Source of the DNA: CAUZIZ01 sp965219855
GTDB lineage: Bacteria > Acidobacteriota > UBA6911 > RPQK01 > JAJDTT01
Assembly (NCBI GenBank): GCA_965219855.1
Contig: CBDCOR010000022.1
Coordinates: 1 to 64,000 of the forward strand
Reading direction: 5' to 3'
Length of the DNA stretch: 64,000 nt
The notes below the pieces were generated by a model. It worked only from the letters and a program-made list of their open reading frames with translations. It was not told the origin of the DNA and ran no database searches. This document shows positions 9,455 to 17,696 of this stretch, piece after piece. Position numbers and translations under genes: made by a program. Within the stretch, counting starts at the first letter, position 1. Each line of letters starts with the position of its first letter.

Positions 9455-9665
9455 GGGATAGTGAGCAGTGAGCAGTGAGCAGTAGTGGGCAGCGATTGGC
9501 AGCGATCAACAGTGATCAGCGAGGAGGCTTCAATGTGGTGAGGGACGGCGAAATACCTGAGACATCAATAATAAACGTGAACCGATTTCGAACTGACAAA
9601 ACTGATAGCTTCCTGCTTACTGTTACTTGCTGCTCACTGCTCACTCCTCACTGTTCACTCCTCAA
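9455..9665. repeat. Facing clusters of a short AGTGAGC repeat
   Basis: GTGAGCAGTGAGCAGTGAGC at about 9461-9485 is a short tandem array. About 130 bases on, GCTCACTGCTCACTCC and CTCACTGTTCACTCCTC (about 9630-9662) are the same units inverted. The two arms could form a long imperfect hairpin just after the tolC stop codon. It may serve as a terminator for the export cluster or be a simple-sequence expansion. The bases between the arms show no gene. Confidence 0.6.
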
Positions 9666-11345
9666 TCACCGCCTCACATTCCTCTTCAGTACTTCCGAGA
9701 GCTGGATCCTGTGAACCTGGAGGGTTCGACCCAGGGCCCGGTCGAGCAGGGTATGGCCCTGGATGAGATCCACCTTAGCCCTCAGCAGGACGGACTGGGC
9801 CCGCACCAGATCGCGCTGGGCTTCGATGAGCTCGCGAGTTTTTCCACGTCCAACATCAAAGCGGACCTGCTCGCTGTCCAGGCGTTCCTGGGCAAATCGG
9901 ACCGCCTCGCTAGCCGCCGCCACCCGTGCCTCATTCATCTCAATCTGGTGGAGGGCATCCCTGATCTCCAGTGAGATGGCCTGCTGCAGATTTCTTCTCT
10001 GCATCTCGGCCTGGGATAGGCTGAGTTGGGCCCGGGCGTTGGCAGCTCGGGACTCCGTATTGAACACCGGCACTTGCAGGCTGAAGCCCAGCAGGTAACC
10101 GTAGAAGTCGGAGCTGAACAGCTGACTGAGCGAGTTCCCCAGGCCTCCTGGCACTATCTCCAACACCGGAGGATCCAGGAAACCTTGCGAAAAGTCGCGC
10201 ACAACCTGCCTTCCTCCGAGGCCGAACTGCTGATATCCGGCCACCAGGTCGAGACTCGGTCGGAGCCGTCTGCGGGATCGCTCCAGGTTGAGATTGCCAT
10301 TCTTGATTTCCAGCTCGGCCTGTTTCAGCTCCGGGCGCTCCTGGGCGGCGATTGACTTCAACCGCTCCCAGGAATCGCTGATGGGAGGAGGCGCGAAGAT
10401 GACGTCGCTGGGTACGATCTCGCCCGGAAAGTCGCGCAGATCATCGTAGCTGGTGATGAGCCGGATCAATTGATCCTGAATCCTACGATAGTTGAATCGC
10501 GCCCGAATCAGCTCCTCCCTCCTCAGAGCGGCCTCGGCTTCGGCCTGGACCACTTCCAGGGCGGCGCTCCTTCCGGCTTCTACTCGGACCCTGTTCTCCT
10601 CGAGCACGGTGTTGGAGAGTGCCAGGGACTTCTCCTTGACCCGAATATCCTCCAGGGCAAACTGCAGTTCCCAATATCGATTCTGGACCTGGACGACAGT
10701 CTCGGTCACGCCCCGCCTGAATTCCTGCTCTGAGATGTTGACATCATTGCGGCTGATCTCGATCTGATAGTCGGGAAGGATTCTTCCGAAGCCCTGCAAT
10801 AGATTCTGCCGGAACAAGAGCTCGAAGCGGGTGTCAATGGCGGGCACCAGACTAGCGAAGAAATTAGTCGTCCGATTCCGGGTACCGTCAAATCTCACTT
10901 CGAATGAGGAGCCGTTTGAAAAGCTCTGCCGGTAGTCGTAGTGAAGGGTCGTGAAGATGTCGGTGAGACGGGTTCCGCCCTGAAGGATGTTGCTGGTGGG
11001 TATCGTCTCCCTATCCCAATCGAGGCTCAGGGTGTTGAGGGGATCGTAGACGGCCCGGTTCTGCTCTACCACCCAACGCTTTCGCAGCGGAATATGCCGC
11101 TCCACGTTGATCGCCAGGTTGTGGTGAAGGGCCATTTCAACAGCCTGCCGCTCGCTCAGATAGACCTTACCGTCCCGGGCGTCACCCAGAATTTGAGTCA
11201 CAGCTGGCACCACCCGGCGGGTCTTCTGGTCCTTGAAGTAGCGTGAGGAATAGGGCAGTTCGGCCCACAGGGGAAAGCAGCCGAGCAAAAAGACCATCGG
11301 TAGGAAGAATCGGCCAACAAAGCTGGTAGGAATCAACTCTCTCAT
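9666..11345 (-). CDS. TolC-family outer membrane efflux protein
   Basis: 559 aa with an N-terminal signal peptide (FFLPMVFLLGCFPLWAELPYSS). The rest shows the two repeated coiled-coil halves of the OEP family: SERQAVEMALHHNLAINVER near residue 60, an Arg/Glu-rich helical region about 200-320, and a second half with SLSQAEMQRRNLQQAISLE about 440 and RFDVGRGKTRELIEAQRDL about 500. It is longer than E. coli TolC because of an N-terminal extension. It would form the trimeric outer-membrane duct for the HlyD adaptor and FtsX-type permease encoded just upstream on the same strand. The gap to the adaptor gene is about 120 bases. Confidence 0.92.
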   Translation of the reverse strand: MRELIPTSFVGRFFLPMVFLLGCFPLWAELPYSSRYFKDQKTRRVVPAVTQILGDARDGKVYLSERQAVEMALHHNLAINVERHIPLRKRWVVEQNRAVYDPLNTLSLDWDRETIPTSNILQGGTRLTDIFTTLHYDYRQSFSNGSSFEVRFDGTRNRTTNFFASLVPAIDTRFELLFRQNLLQGFGRILPDYQIEISRNDVNISEQEFRRGVTETVVQVQNRYWELQFALEDIRVKEKSLALSNTVLEENRVRVEAGRSAALEVVQAEAEAALRREELIRARFNYRRIQDQLIRLITSYDDLRDFPGEIVPSDVIFAPPPISDSWERLKSIAAQERPELKQAELEIKNGNLNLERSRRRLRPSLDLVAGYQQFGLGGRQVVRDFSQGFLDPPVLEIVPGGLGNSLSQLFSSDFYGYLLGFSLQVPVFNTESRAANARAQLSLSQAEMQRRNLQQAISLEIRDALHQIEMNEARVAAASEAVRFAQERLDSEQVRFDVGRGKTRELIEAQRDLVRAQSVLLRAKVDLIQGHTLLDRALGRTLQVHRIQLSEVLKRNVRR

Positions 11346-11464
11346 TTCATCCTCCTGAAGAGGGGCAGGCCCAGAGGGCGTTACAAACCTGAAACTTCAT
11401 CGAGCAGTGCCCGTCCTACAACAAACAAGGTAGTATCGATGCTCGTGGTTAGGGGCAACCGAAG

Positions 11465-12667
11465 CTATTGCTCGGATCGTAGTCGAACCTGGACAGCGTC
11501 TTCGAGATCATCGTCGGGGTGAACGATCACCGATTCTCCGGGGTCCAGGCCGGACAATATCTCGGCTCTCAAGCCGCTCCGGTGCCCCAGCTCCACCGGC
11601 CGTCGGTGGGCTATTTCGCCCTTAACAACAAACACCGCCCAGCCATCCTGGTAACGGAACAAGGCACTGCTGGGGAGTTGCAGGACCTCCTCACCCTCCC
11701 ACAAGACGAAGCTCGCTTCGACCCGGTACCCATGCCCTAGTCGATCCCAGGTCTCAGTGGGCGAAACAATATCTGCAATGACGAGGACCCTTTGCTCTTC
11801 GACACCCAGGGCCGACACCTTTGTGAAACCGACGGGCTCGACCAATCTGACCCTACCTCGCAGGTCGCCGTCACCACCCCAGCGCCCAAACAATACCGGC
11901 ATACCAGATGTAATCTTCACCGCGTCCGAAGAAAGGACTTCGGACTCAACCTCGAGCGCCTCAGCGTTTCCCACCTCGACCAGGGATTGTCCCGCACCCA
12001 CTACACCTTCGCTTTCCTTAAAAATCGTCAGCACGCGCCCTGCGACCGGCGAGCGGATCGGCACGATCTCAGAGATGCTCGACTTTCCCGCAGTGCCGGA
12101 ATAGCGCAAGGCTGTTTGAGCGGCCTCCAGTTCGAAGCGAGCGACTTCGACCGCGAATTCCGAGGAATTCTCGGTGGCCTGGGTCCGCCTGGCTTCAGCT
12201 TCGGCGTGCTCCTGCTCTCCTCGTGGCACCACGCCACGCTCGTACAGCTGGGTCACACGGTCCAGCTCCGACTTCCAGTATCGCGTGTTCGCAGCCGCTG
12301 CCTGCACGTTTTCTCGGGCCACCTTCAAGCGGGCCTCGGCGGACGCAACACGGGCCTGAGCCTCGGCCCGGCTCCTGGGGTCGAGTACCCGGGAACGCAG
12401 GGGGTCCAACGTAGCCACCACTTGCCCCCGCTTCACCGCGTCCCCGACGTCCAGCCGCAGCCGGCGGGCAAAACCTGCCACCGGGGCTGAGACGACATAG
12501 CGATCGATCACCCGCGTCTTGCCTTCCTCTTCTACCGAAACGCGCAGCGGCCCTCGAGTCACTTGGATCACCTCGACCGACAGTGGCTGGGGCATGAATC
12601 CCCAGACCAACAGCAGTCCGATGGCGGCTACGAACAGCAGTAATAGCAACAGTCGGCGCCAACCCAT
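11465..12667 (-). CDS. HlyD/MacA-type periplasmic adaptor
   Basis: 400 aa. One N-terminal membrane anchor (RLLLLLLFVAAIGLLLVWGF) is followed by a beta-barrel/lipoyl region (VSAPVAGFARRLRLDVGDAV), an Ala/Glu-rich hairpin (about residues 105-190) and the returning lipoyl half (IRSPVAGRVLTIFKESEGVV). The C-terminal part has PSSALFRYQDGWAVFVVKG, typical of membrane-fusion proteins. It should bridge the inner-membrane permease and TolC in the periplasm. It starts 6 bases after the permease gene, so the two are almost certainly co-transcribed. Confidence 0.92.
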   Translation of the reverse strand: MGWRRLLLLLLFVAAIGLLLVWGFMPQPLSVEVIQVTRGPLRVSVEEEGKTRVIDRYVVSAPVAGFARRLRLDVGDAVKRGQVVATLDPLRSRVLDPRSRAEAQARVASAEARLKVARENVQAAAANTRYWKSELDRVTQLYERGVVPRGEQEHAEAEARRTQATENSSEFAVEVARFELEAAQTALRYSGTAGKSSISEIVPIRSPVAGRVLTIFKESEGVVGAGQSLVEVGNAEALEVESEVLSSDAVKITSGMPVLFGRWGGDGDLRGRVRLVEPVGFTKVSALGVEEQRVLVIADIVSPTETWDRLGHGYRVEASFVLWEGEEVLQLPSSALFRYQDGWAVFVVKGEIAHRRPVELGHRSGLRAEILSGLDPGESVIVHPDDDLEDAVQVRLRSEQ

Positions 12668-12673
12668 GAAGAG

Positions 12674-15037
12674 CTACTCCTTCGTCTTCAGTACCGCAAC
12701 CAGATCGAGATGATCCAGCCTGCGGCGAACCACCAGGCTTGAGATCACGGCGGATACCAGCACCACCGTACCGGAGAAGGCATAGGTGCTGGGTTCCACC
12801 ACCAGCGGAATGCGGAACAGATCGTTTTGCATCGAATGGATCATATAGGCACACAGGGTATGACCGATCACAGCGCCAAGGGGCAGGGCGACCAGCGTGA
12901 GCACTGCCAGCTCACCCAGCAGAATGAAGGAGATCTCACCGCGGGTGAAACCCAACACTCGTAGGCTGGCCAATTCCCTGCTCCGTTCAGAGAGGGCAAT
13001 CCTGGCGCTGTTGTAGACGACTCCAAAGGCAATGGTACCGGCGAGAAGCGTGTTGAAAAAGGCGAAGGTCAGAACCTGTTGGGCCATCGTGTCGTAAAAG
13101 TTCCGAAGCGCGTTCTTGCGAACGGTCGTGCCCGCAACCCTCGGCATACCCTTGAGCTTCCGGTAGATCTCGTTCTGGTAGCGAGAATCGGTGGCGACTA
13201 ACACACCCGAGATGGCGCTGCCCTCTCCCAGGAGACGATTGAGGGCGTCGAGTCGCATGTACGCCGATACTCCCAGGTACTCGCGTACCAGAGCCTGGAC
13301 CGGCACCTCCACGACGGGTCGGCTTCCCTCCAGTATCTCGACCCTCAGACGGTCTCCGGGGCGCACTCTTAGAAGTTTTGCAAGATAGTCGGTCAGAACG
13401 AGGCCAGACGCTGGCACCTCGATCGGTTTCAGGTCGGTATCCAGCAAACGATAGAGATCGGAGCCTGGCTCTGCCGCCTGGATCGCCGTGCGGTAGCTTC
13501 GATGTTCAAATTTCAGCCTGACCGGAACCGCCCGGAATACTTCGGCGTATTCGACACCCTTCAGGTTCTGAATCTCGTACAGGGCCTTTCTCGAGGTGGG
13601 TTCTACCAGGGTGACGGACAGGTCGTCCCTCTGCGCCAGCCCGAATTGGACCGCCACCATGTAATCGACGGCGTCGCTGAAGAAGGTCCCCATCATCAAG
13701 ATGCTGAAGGCGAGGGCGATTCCGAGGGAAGCCAAGAAGGACTTGAGCGGCCTTCGTTCGATGTTGCGCGCGACCATCCGGGCAGGCTGCGAAAACCAGC
13801 GCTTGAGGCCAAGCCGCTCTATCAGGGTCTCTCGGTACTGTGCCGGCGGTTCCGGACGCATGGCCTCCGCAGGGGGACTCTTCGCCGCCTCCCAGACCGA
13901 GTACAGCGTACCCACGAGGGCCGCGGCTAAGATGACCAGGGCAGCAGTTGCGGCCACACTCGGCCTCAGCTCGAAGAGCAAGAAGGGAAAACGATAGAAC
14001 TGCAGGTACATCTCGCCTAGCCCCTTCCCCAGCCACACCCCAAGCGCGATTCCCCCAGAGGCGCCGAACACGGAGATCAACCCCACCAGCTTCATGTAGT
14101 GAGCCAGGATCCGGAAATTGCTGTACCCAAACGCCTTGAGGGTGGCAACCTGCTCTCGTTGCGTCCGGACCAACCTGCTGACGACCACATTCAGCAAGAA
14201 GGCGGCGACTGAGAGGAAGATGGTGGGAAAGATGCTGGCCATCTGCTCCAGCTGGCGAAATTCTTCTGAAAGGTAGCGATGGGAAACCTGATCTTTCCGG
14301 CCATACGCGCCCAAGCCCCCATAGCGCTTCAGAACCTCATCTAGAGGCGGAAGTATTTCTTTCACTTGGACCTCCGATGAGAGGCTCATTGTCACGTCGT
14401 TGAAGGCCCCCTCCATGTCGTAGGCGGCCGCCAGGGGCTTCCTCGCCATCCACAGGATCCCGTAGCTTTCGAAATCGGGTATGAAATCGCCAGGACGAAC
14501 CTGGTAGATGAACTCGGGCGATAGGGCGATTCCCACGATGTTGAATGTCCGGCGCCGTCCATTTACGGTGACCCTGAGCCGATCGCCCGGCCGGAATCCA
14601 TGGGCCTCGGCGAACGCCTCACTGATCACGACCTCGTCATCCCTTCCGGGATCCACAACTCGTCCCTGCTTCAGGTAAAGGGCGTTCAGAAGAGGTTCGC
14701 CGCTATCGGGAACCGATACCAACAATCCCGACACGGGATCATCGAAGTGCTCGATGTCCAGATTCACGGGAGCAATCACGCGGGTTTCGACATGGCGGAT
14801 GCCGGGGATCGACTGAACCCGAGACTTGACGCTCTCTGGAGCACGCTTCAGAGAAGCAAAAACCTGGGCGAAACGATAGTCATCGTAGAATGTGGCCTGG
14901 GTAAGCTTCAAGGAGTCCAGAGTGCTCAGCGACATGACCAGCGTGGCGGCTCCGCTGATCATGACCAGCACGATGGCGAGGGCCTGGCCCTTCAGGTTCC
15001 AGAGATCTCGCCAGAGCTTGCGGGTGAGTGCGCTCAT
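12674..15037 (-). CDS. FtsX-type ABC transporter permease (two-repeat)
   Basis: 787 aa. It has an N-terminal membrane helix (GQALAIVLVMISGAATLVM), a large periplasmic domain (residues about 50-260), three helices from about 270, a second anchor near 430 (LASLGIALAFSILMM), a second periplasmic domain and three C-terminal helices ending VVRRRLDHLDLVAVLKTKE. This duplicated FtsX layout belongs to MacB/LolC-like exporters that use a separate ATP-binding subunit. No such ATPase gene is adjacent: the upstream neighbour is the divergent K+ channel. The cargo is unknown; candidates are lipoproteins, peptides or small hydrophobic molecules. Confidence 0.9.
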   Translation of the reverse strand: MSALTRKLWRDLWNLKGQALAIVLVMISGAATLVMSLSTLDSLKLTQATFYDDYRFAQVFASLKRAPESVKSRVQSIPGIRHVETRVIAPVNLDIEHFDDPVSGLLVSVPDSGEPLLNALYLKQGRVVDPGRDDEVVISEAFAEAHGFRPGDRLRVTVNGRRRTFNIVGIALSPEFIYQVRPGDFIPDFESYGILWMARKPLAAAYDMEGAFNDVTMSLSSEVQVKEILPPLDEVLKRYGGLGAYGRKDQVSHRYLSEEFRQLEQMASIFPTIFLSVAAFLLNVVVSRLVRTQREQVATLKAFGYSNFRILAHYMKLVGLISVFGASGGIALGVWLGKGLGEMYLQFYRFPFLLFELRPSVAATAALVILAAALVGTLYSVWEAAKSPPAEAMRPEPPAQYRETLIERLGLKRWFSQPARMVARNIERRPLKSFLASLGIALAFSILMMGTFFSDAVDYMVAVQFGLAQRDDLSVTLVEPTSRKALYEIQNLKGVEYAEVFRAVPVRLKFEHRSYRTAIQAAEPGSDLYRLLDTDLKPIEVPASGLVLTDYLAKLLRVRPGDRLRVEILEGSRPVVEVPVQALVREYLGVSAYMRLDALNRLLGEGSAISGVLVATDSRYQNEIYRKLKGMPRVAGTTVRKNALRNFYDTMAQQVLTFAFFNTLLAGTIAFGVVYNSARIALSERSRELASLRVLGFTRGEISFILLGELAVLTLVALPLGAVIGHTLCAYMIHSMQNDLFRIPLVVEPSTYAFSGTVVLVSAVISSLVVRRRLDHLDLVAVLKTKE

Positions 15038-15234
15038 GTCAGTGCAATGAACGAGTTACCGCGTCGAGCATCGAAAAAGAGACAGCGACGAATGCATTAT
15101 ACTGTGGCCGGCAGGCCGGGTATTAGAAATCCGGGCGGCCGAGAGATGGAGGCAACCGCGCCGAACACAAGCCGCGCCAATCGTCAGCCACTCTACCAGA
15201 ATCTGTTGGCCTCGCCTTACCAGGAAAATGAGTG

Positions 15235-15531
15235 ATGCCAAGCCAACCTGGGATCCGACTCGGAATCTTCCTGCTTCTCGCCTGGACCCTCGTAGGCACA
15301 GCCGGCTTTGCACTGATCGAGGGCTGGTCGGTAACAGACGCGCTGTACATGACGATCATCACCATTTCGACGGTAGGGTTTGCAGAGGTGCATCCGCTTT
15401 CGTCCGGCGGCAAGCTGTTTACCAGCATCATCAGCGTGGCCGGACTGGGGACGGTGATCTATACGCTCACCAGCGTCGGACAAATCCTGCTGGAGGGAGA
15501 GCTGGCAAGAGTCCTGGGAGAAGGCGAATGA
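15235..15531 (+). CDS. Two-helix K+ channel pore subunit (Ion_trans_2)
   Basis: About 98 aa; a GTG three bases earlier is an alternative start. Helix 1 is GIFLLLAWTLVGTAGFALI, then a pore helix ALYMTIITIS with the filter TVGFAE (the common form is TVGYGE), then helix 2 SIISVAGLGTVIYTLTSVG. It would form a tetrameric K+ pore in the inner membrane. The stop overlaps the ATG of the RCK-domain gene (ATGA). In MthK-like channels these two parts are one polypeptide. Here the frame changes just before the RCK start, so this is either a natural two-gene split or a frameshift. Confidence 0.85.
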   Translation: MPSQPGIRLGIFLLLAWTLVGTAGFALIEGWSVTDALYMTIITISTVGFAEVHPLSSGGKLFTSIISVAGLGTVIYTLTSVGQILLEGELARVLGEGE

Positions 15532-16229
15532 AGACTGAGCTGGAAAAACTGGATGGCCACTTCATTATCTGTGGTTTCGGACGAGTCGGACGCACGGTCG
15601 CCGATGGACTGAGGGAACACGGGCTTCCCATCTGCATCGTGGAGCAGGATCCAGAGATCGAGGAAGAACTCAAGACACGACTTCTGCCCTATGTCATGGG
15701 GGATGCCACCGAAGAGGAGAATCTGCTGCTGGCGGGTGTCCAGCGTGCCCAGGCAGTCCTGGCTCTGCTGGGATCGGACGCCGACAACACCTATCTCACC
15801 TTGACCGCCAAAGGACTGGACCCAAAGATCAACGTGGTGGCAAGGGCTTCTAGCGAGAAGGCCGAGGTGAAACTCAAGCAAGGGGGAGCAGATCGTGTTT
15901 TCTCGCCCTATCGAATCGCAGGACTGAGGCTCGTCCACTCAATCTTGCACCCCACACTCGTAGAACTGGTGGAGTTGGTAACTCACCGTCAGCATCTGCA
16001 GCTGGGAATGGGTGAGGCTCCGATTTCCGACGGTTCGCAGCTCAAGGGTCAGTCCCTGAGCGAGGCCCAGATCCGGACCCGCTTCAAAGTGATCGTCGTC
16101 GCCATCAAGAAACGCAGCGGCCAATTGCTCTTCAACCCCGATGCCACCGAGAGGATTGAGGCAGGAGATGCTTTGGTGGCACTGGGATCTGAGGAAGATA
16201 TCGAGGCACTCGCTCGAACAGCCCAATAG
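15528..16229 (+). CDS. RCK (TrkA-N/TrkA-C) regulatory subunit of the K+ channel
   Basis: 233 aa from the ATG that overlaps the pore gene stop. The Rossmann-type RCK_N domain begins HFIICGFGRVGRTVADGL (G-x-G-x-x-G) with the acidic end of beta2 at IVEQDPE, then VMGDATEEENL and ALLGSDADNTYLTLTAK. The C-terminal half (residues about 145-225) fits TrkA_C with SLSEAQIRTRFKVIVVAI and RIEAGDALVALGSEEDI. It would gate the pore in response to a bound ligand such as Ca2+ or a nucleotide. In the same frame just upstream of the ATG the bases encode GRRR, which fits the usual pore-RCK linker and suggests an ancestral fusion. Confidence 0.88.
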   Translation: MKTELEKLDGHFIICGFGRVGRTVADGLREHGLPICIVEQDPEIEEELKTRLLPYVMGDATEEENLLLAGVQRAQAVLALLGSDADNTYLTLTAKGLDPKINVVARASSEKAEVKLKQGGADRVFSPYRIAGLRLVHSILHPTLVELVELVTHRQHLQLGMGEAPISDGSQLKGQSLSEAQIRTRFKVIVVAIKKRSGQLLFNPDATERIEAGDALVALGSEEDIEALARTAQ

Positions 16230-16329
16230 AGCAACGCATCTCGAGTAAGGGTTCACTTCCAAATTCCTGACAGATTCGGAACTTCAAGCTCCAAATGACC
16301 AAACTGGGAACACGCGGCTCTGGGTATCC

Positions 16330-17268
16330 ATGAGGCTTCAGAGATCAGATAGCGGCACCGTGGCGCAGCCCACTACTCACCCCTTTCCTGCCGAGAAACT
16401 CAGGCTGCAGACAGTATTCTTCGTCATCTTCCTGTGCGCTATCTGGGGAGGGCTCTCCCCCGCTCTAAAAATCTCCCTCGAAGGCGTACCACCCTTTGGG
16501 GCAGCCGCCCTCCGTTTTCTCATCGGCCTGGTCAGTTTGCTGATCTGGGGCGGCTTCAAGGGGATAGCCTGGTGGCGCCCAGCCGTTACGCACAAGCACC
16601 TGCTGGCTTTCGGTGCTCTGTTTGTCTTTCAGATCTCGGTTTTCAATCTCGGCACGGAGCTCACCTCCAGCAGTCATTCCATCGTCTTTCTCAGCACGAA
16701 TCCGGTCTTCGTTGCTTTGGTAGCCCACTTTCTCATTCCCAATGACCGCTTGAACCCTCGAAAAGGCTGCGGGCTGATGCTAGCGTTCTTCGGGACCTGG
16801 GTCATTTTCGCCCAGGGCGCTGAGTTCCACGGGAACACACTCCTGGGAGACTCATTGGTGCTGTTGGCCGGTTTCCTCCTAGGGACCGTCATGGTCTTTT
16901 CCAAGTTTCTCATCCGGCATTTGACTGCATTCGAAGTCGCGGTCTGGCAAATGATCTATGGGGTCCCGGCTTTCCTCCTGTTGAGCTTCTGGATGGAGCA
17001 GGAGCGCAGCTACAACATAACCGCATCGGTCGCGGTGGCCCTCTTTTATCAAGGAGCGATCGTCGCGGCCTTCTGTTTCGTCGCCTGGACCGGAATCTTG
17101 CGGCGCCACTCGGTCAGCCAGGTCAGCGCCTTCAACTTCACAACTCCGCTGCTCGGAGTCCTGCTGAGTTGGGTGCTCCTGGCCGAACCCATCTCTTCGG
17201 GCTTTATCCTGGGAGTCTCGCTGATAGCTCTCGGGATCTATCTGGTCGCCAATCGCCGGGGCGATTAG
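16330..17268 (+). CDS. EamA/DMT-superfamily permease
   Basis: 312 aa with about ten hydrophobic helices in two EamA repeats. The first begins VIFLCAIWGGLSPALKISLE near residue 37, the second near 175 (LLGDSLVLLAGFLLGTVMVF). The end motif ALGIYLVANRRG is typical. The family (RhaT/YdcZ-like drug/metabolite transporters) exports or imports amino acids and small metabolites; the substrate cannot be read from the sequence. It is an isolated gene: an intergenic repeat follows, then korA. Confidence 0.9.
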   Translation: MRLQRSDSGTVAQPTTHPFPAEKLRLQTVFFVIFLCAIWGGLSPALKISLEGVPPFGAAALRFLIGLVSLLIWGGFKGIAWWRPAVTHKHLLAFGALFVFQISVFNLGTELTSSSHSIVFLSTNPVFVALVAHFLIPNDRLNPRKGCGLMLAFFGTWVIFAQGAEFHGNTLLGDSLVLLAGFLLGTVMVFSKFLIRHLTAFEVAVWQMIYGVPAFLLLSFWMEQERSYNITASVAVALFYQGAIVAAFCFVAWTGILRRHSVSQVSAFNFTTPLLGVLLSWVLLAEPISSGFILGVSLIALGIYLVANRRGD

Positions 17269-17294
17269 TTTGGCAGCAAGCTCGCCTCTGACCC

Positions 17295-17450
17295 GTCGCT
17301 GGGGTTTCAGGTCAGTAGCGCCCCCAGCAGAGCTGCCCCATTTGAGAAAGAAACTTCGGGATCCTGCAGTGGCACGGTGATTCTCCGTCCGTCGAGCCAG
17401 AGGCTCGACGATCACGGCCTTGAAGGCCGTGCCACTAGCGGACCCACGCG
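17295..17450. repeat. Interspersed hairpin repeat, copy 2 (inverted B unit plus variant hairpin)
   Basis: Reads as the reverse of unit B (CAGTAGCGCCCCCAGCAG, then CCCATTTGAGAAAGAAACTT), followed by a different double hairpin: GTGGCACGG near 17370 pairs with CCGTGCCAC near 17433, with an internal GTCGAGCC/GGCTCGAC stem. The architecture is the same as unit A but with a different stem sequence. Bases 17451-17696 before korA show no gene; TTCTTGCGGG and AGGGAGAG near the end precede the korA start. Confidence 0.7.
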
Positions 17451-17696
17451 AGGCCTACGAGGCCTTCCATCCACTAGAATTTGATCCTGAGTTCGTGTAA
17501 GGTGGTGTTTCATTTTCGCAACGGCCTCGACCAGACGTCAGTGTGGTAACAGGTCGGAGCGAAGAGAAGTTCGATCGTTGGCTCCCGCAACGGGCTGCAC
17601 TTTCAGAGCTCGAGAGCACGGCTGAAATACCTGCTTTTCAGAACCAAAGATCAGCCCGGATTCTTGCGGGTAAGTCCAGCACAGGGAGAGATTTAA

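Noticed and set aside
15228..15527. N-terminal extension of the RCK gene to an ATG at 15228
   Set aside because: The extra residues are an out-of-frame reading of the pore gene; only the last few (GRRR) may be ancestral.
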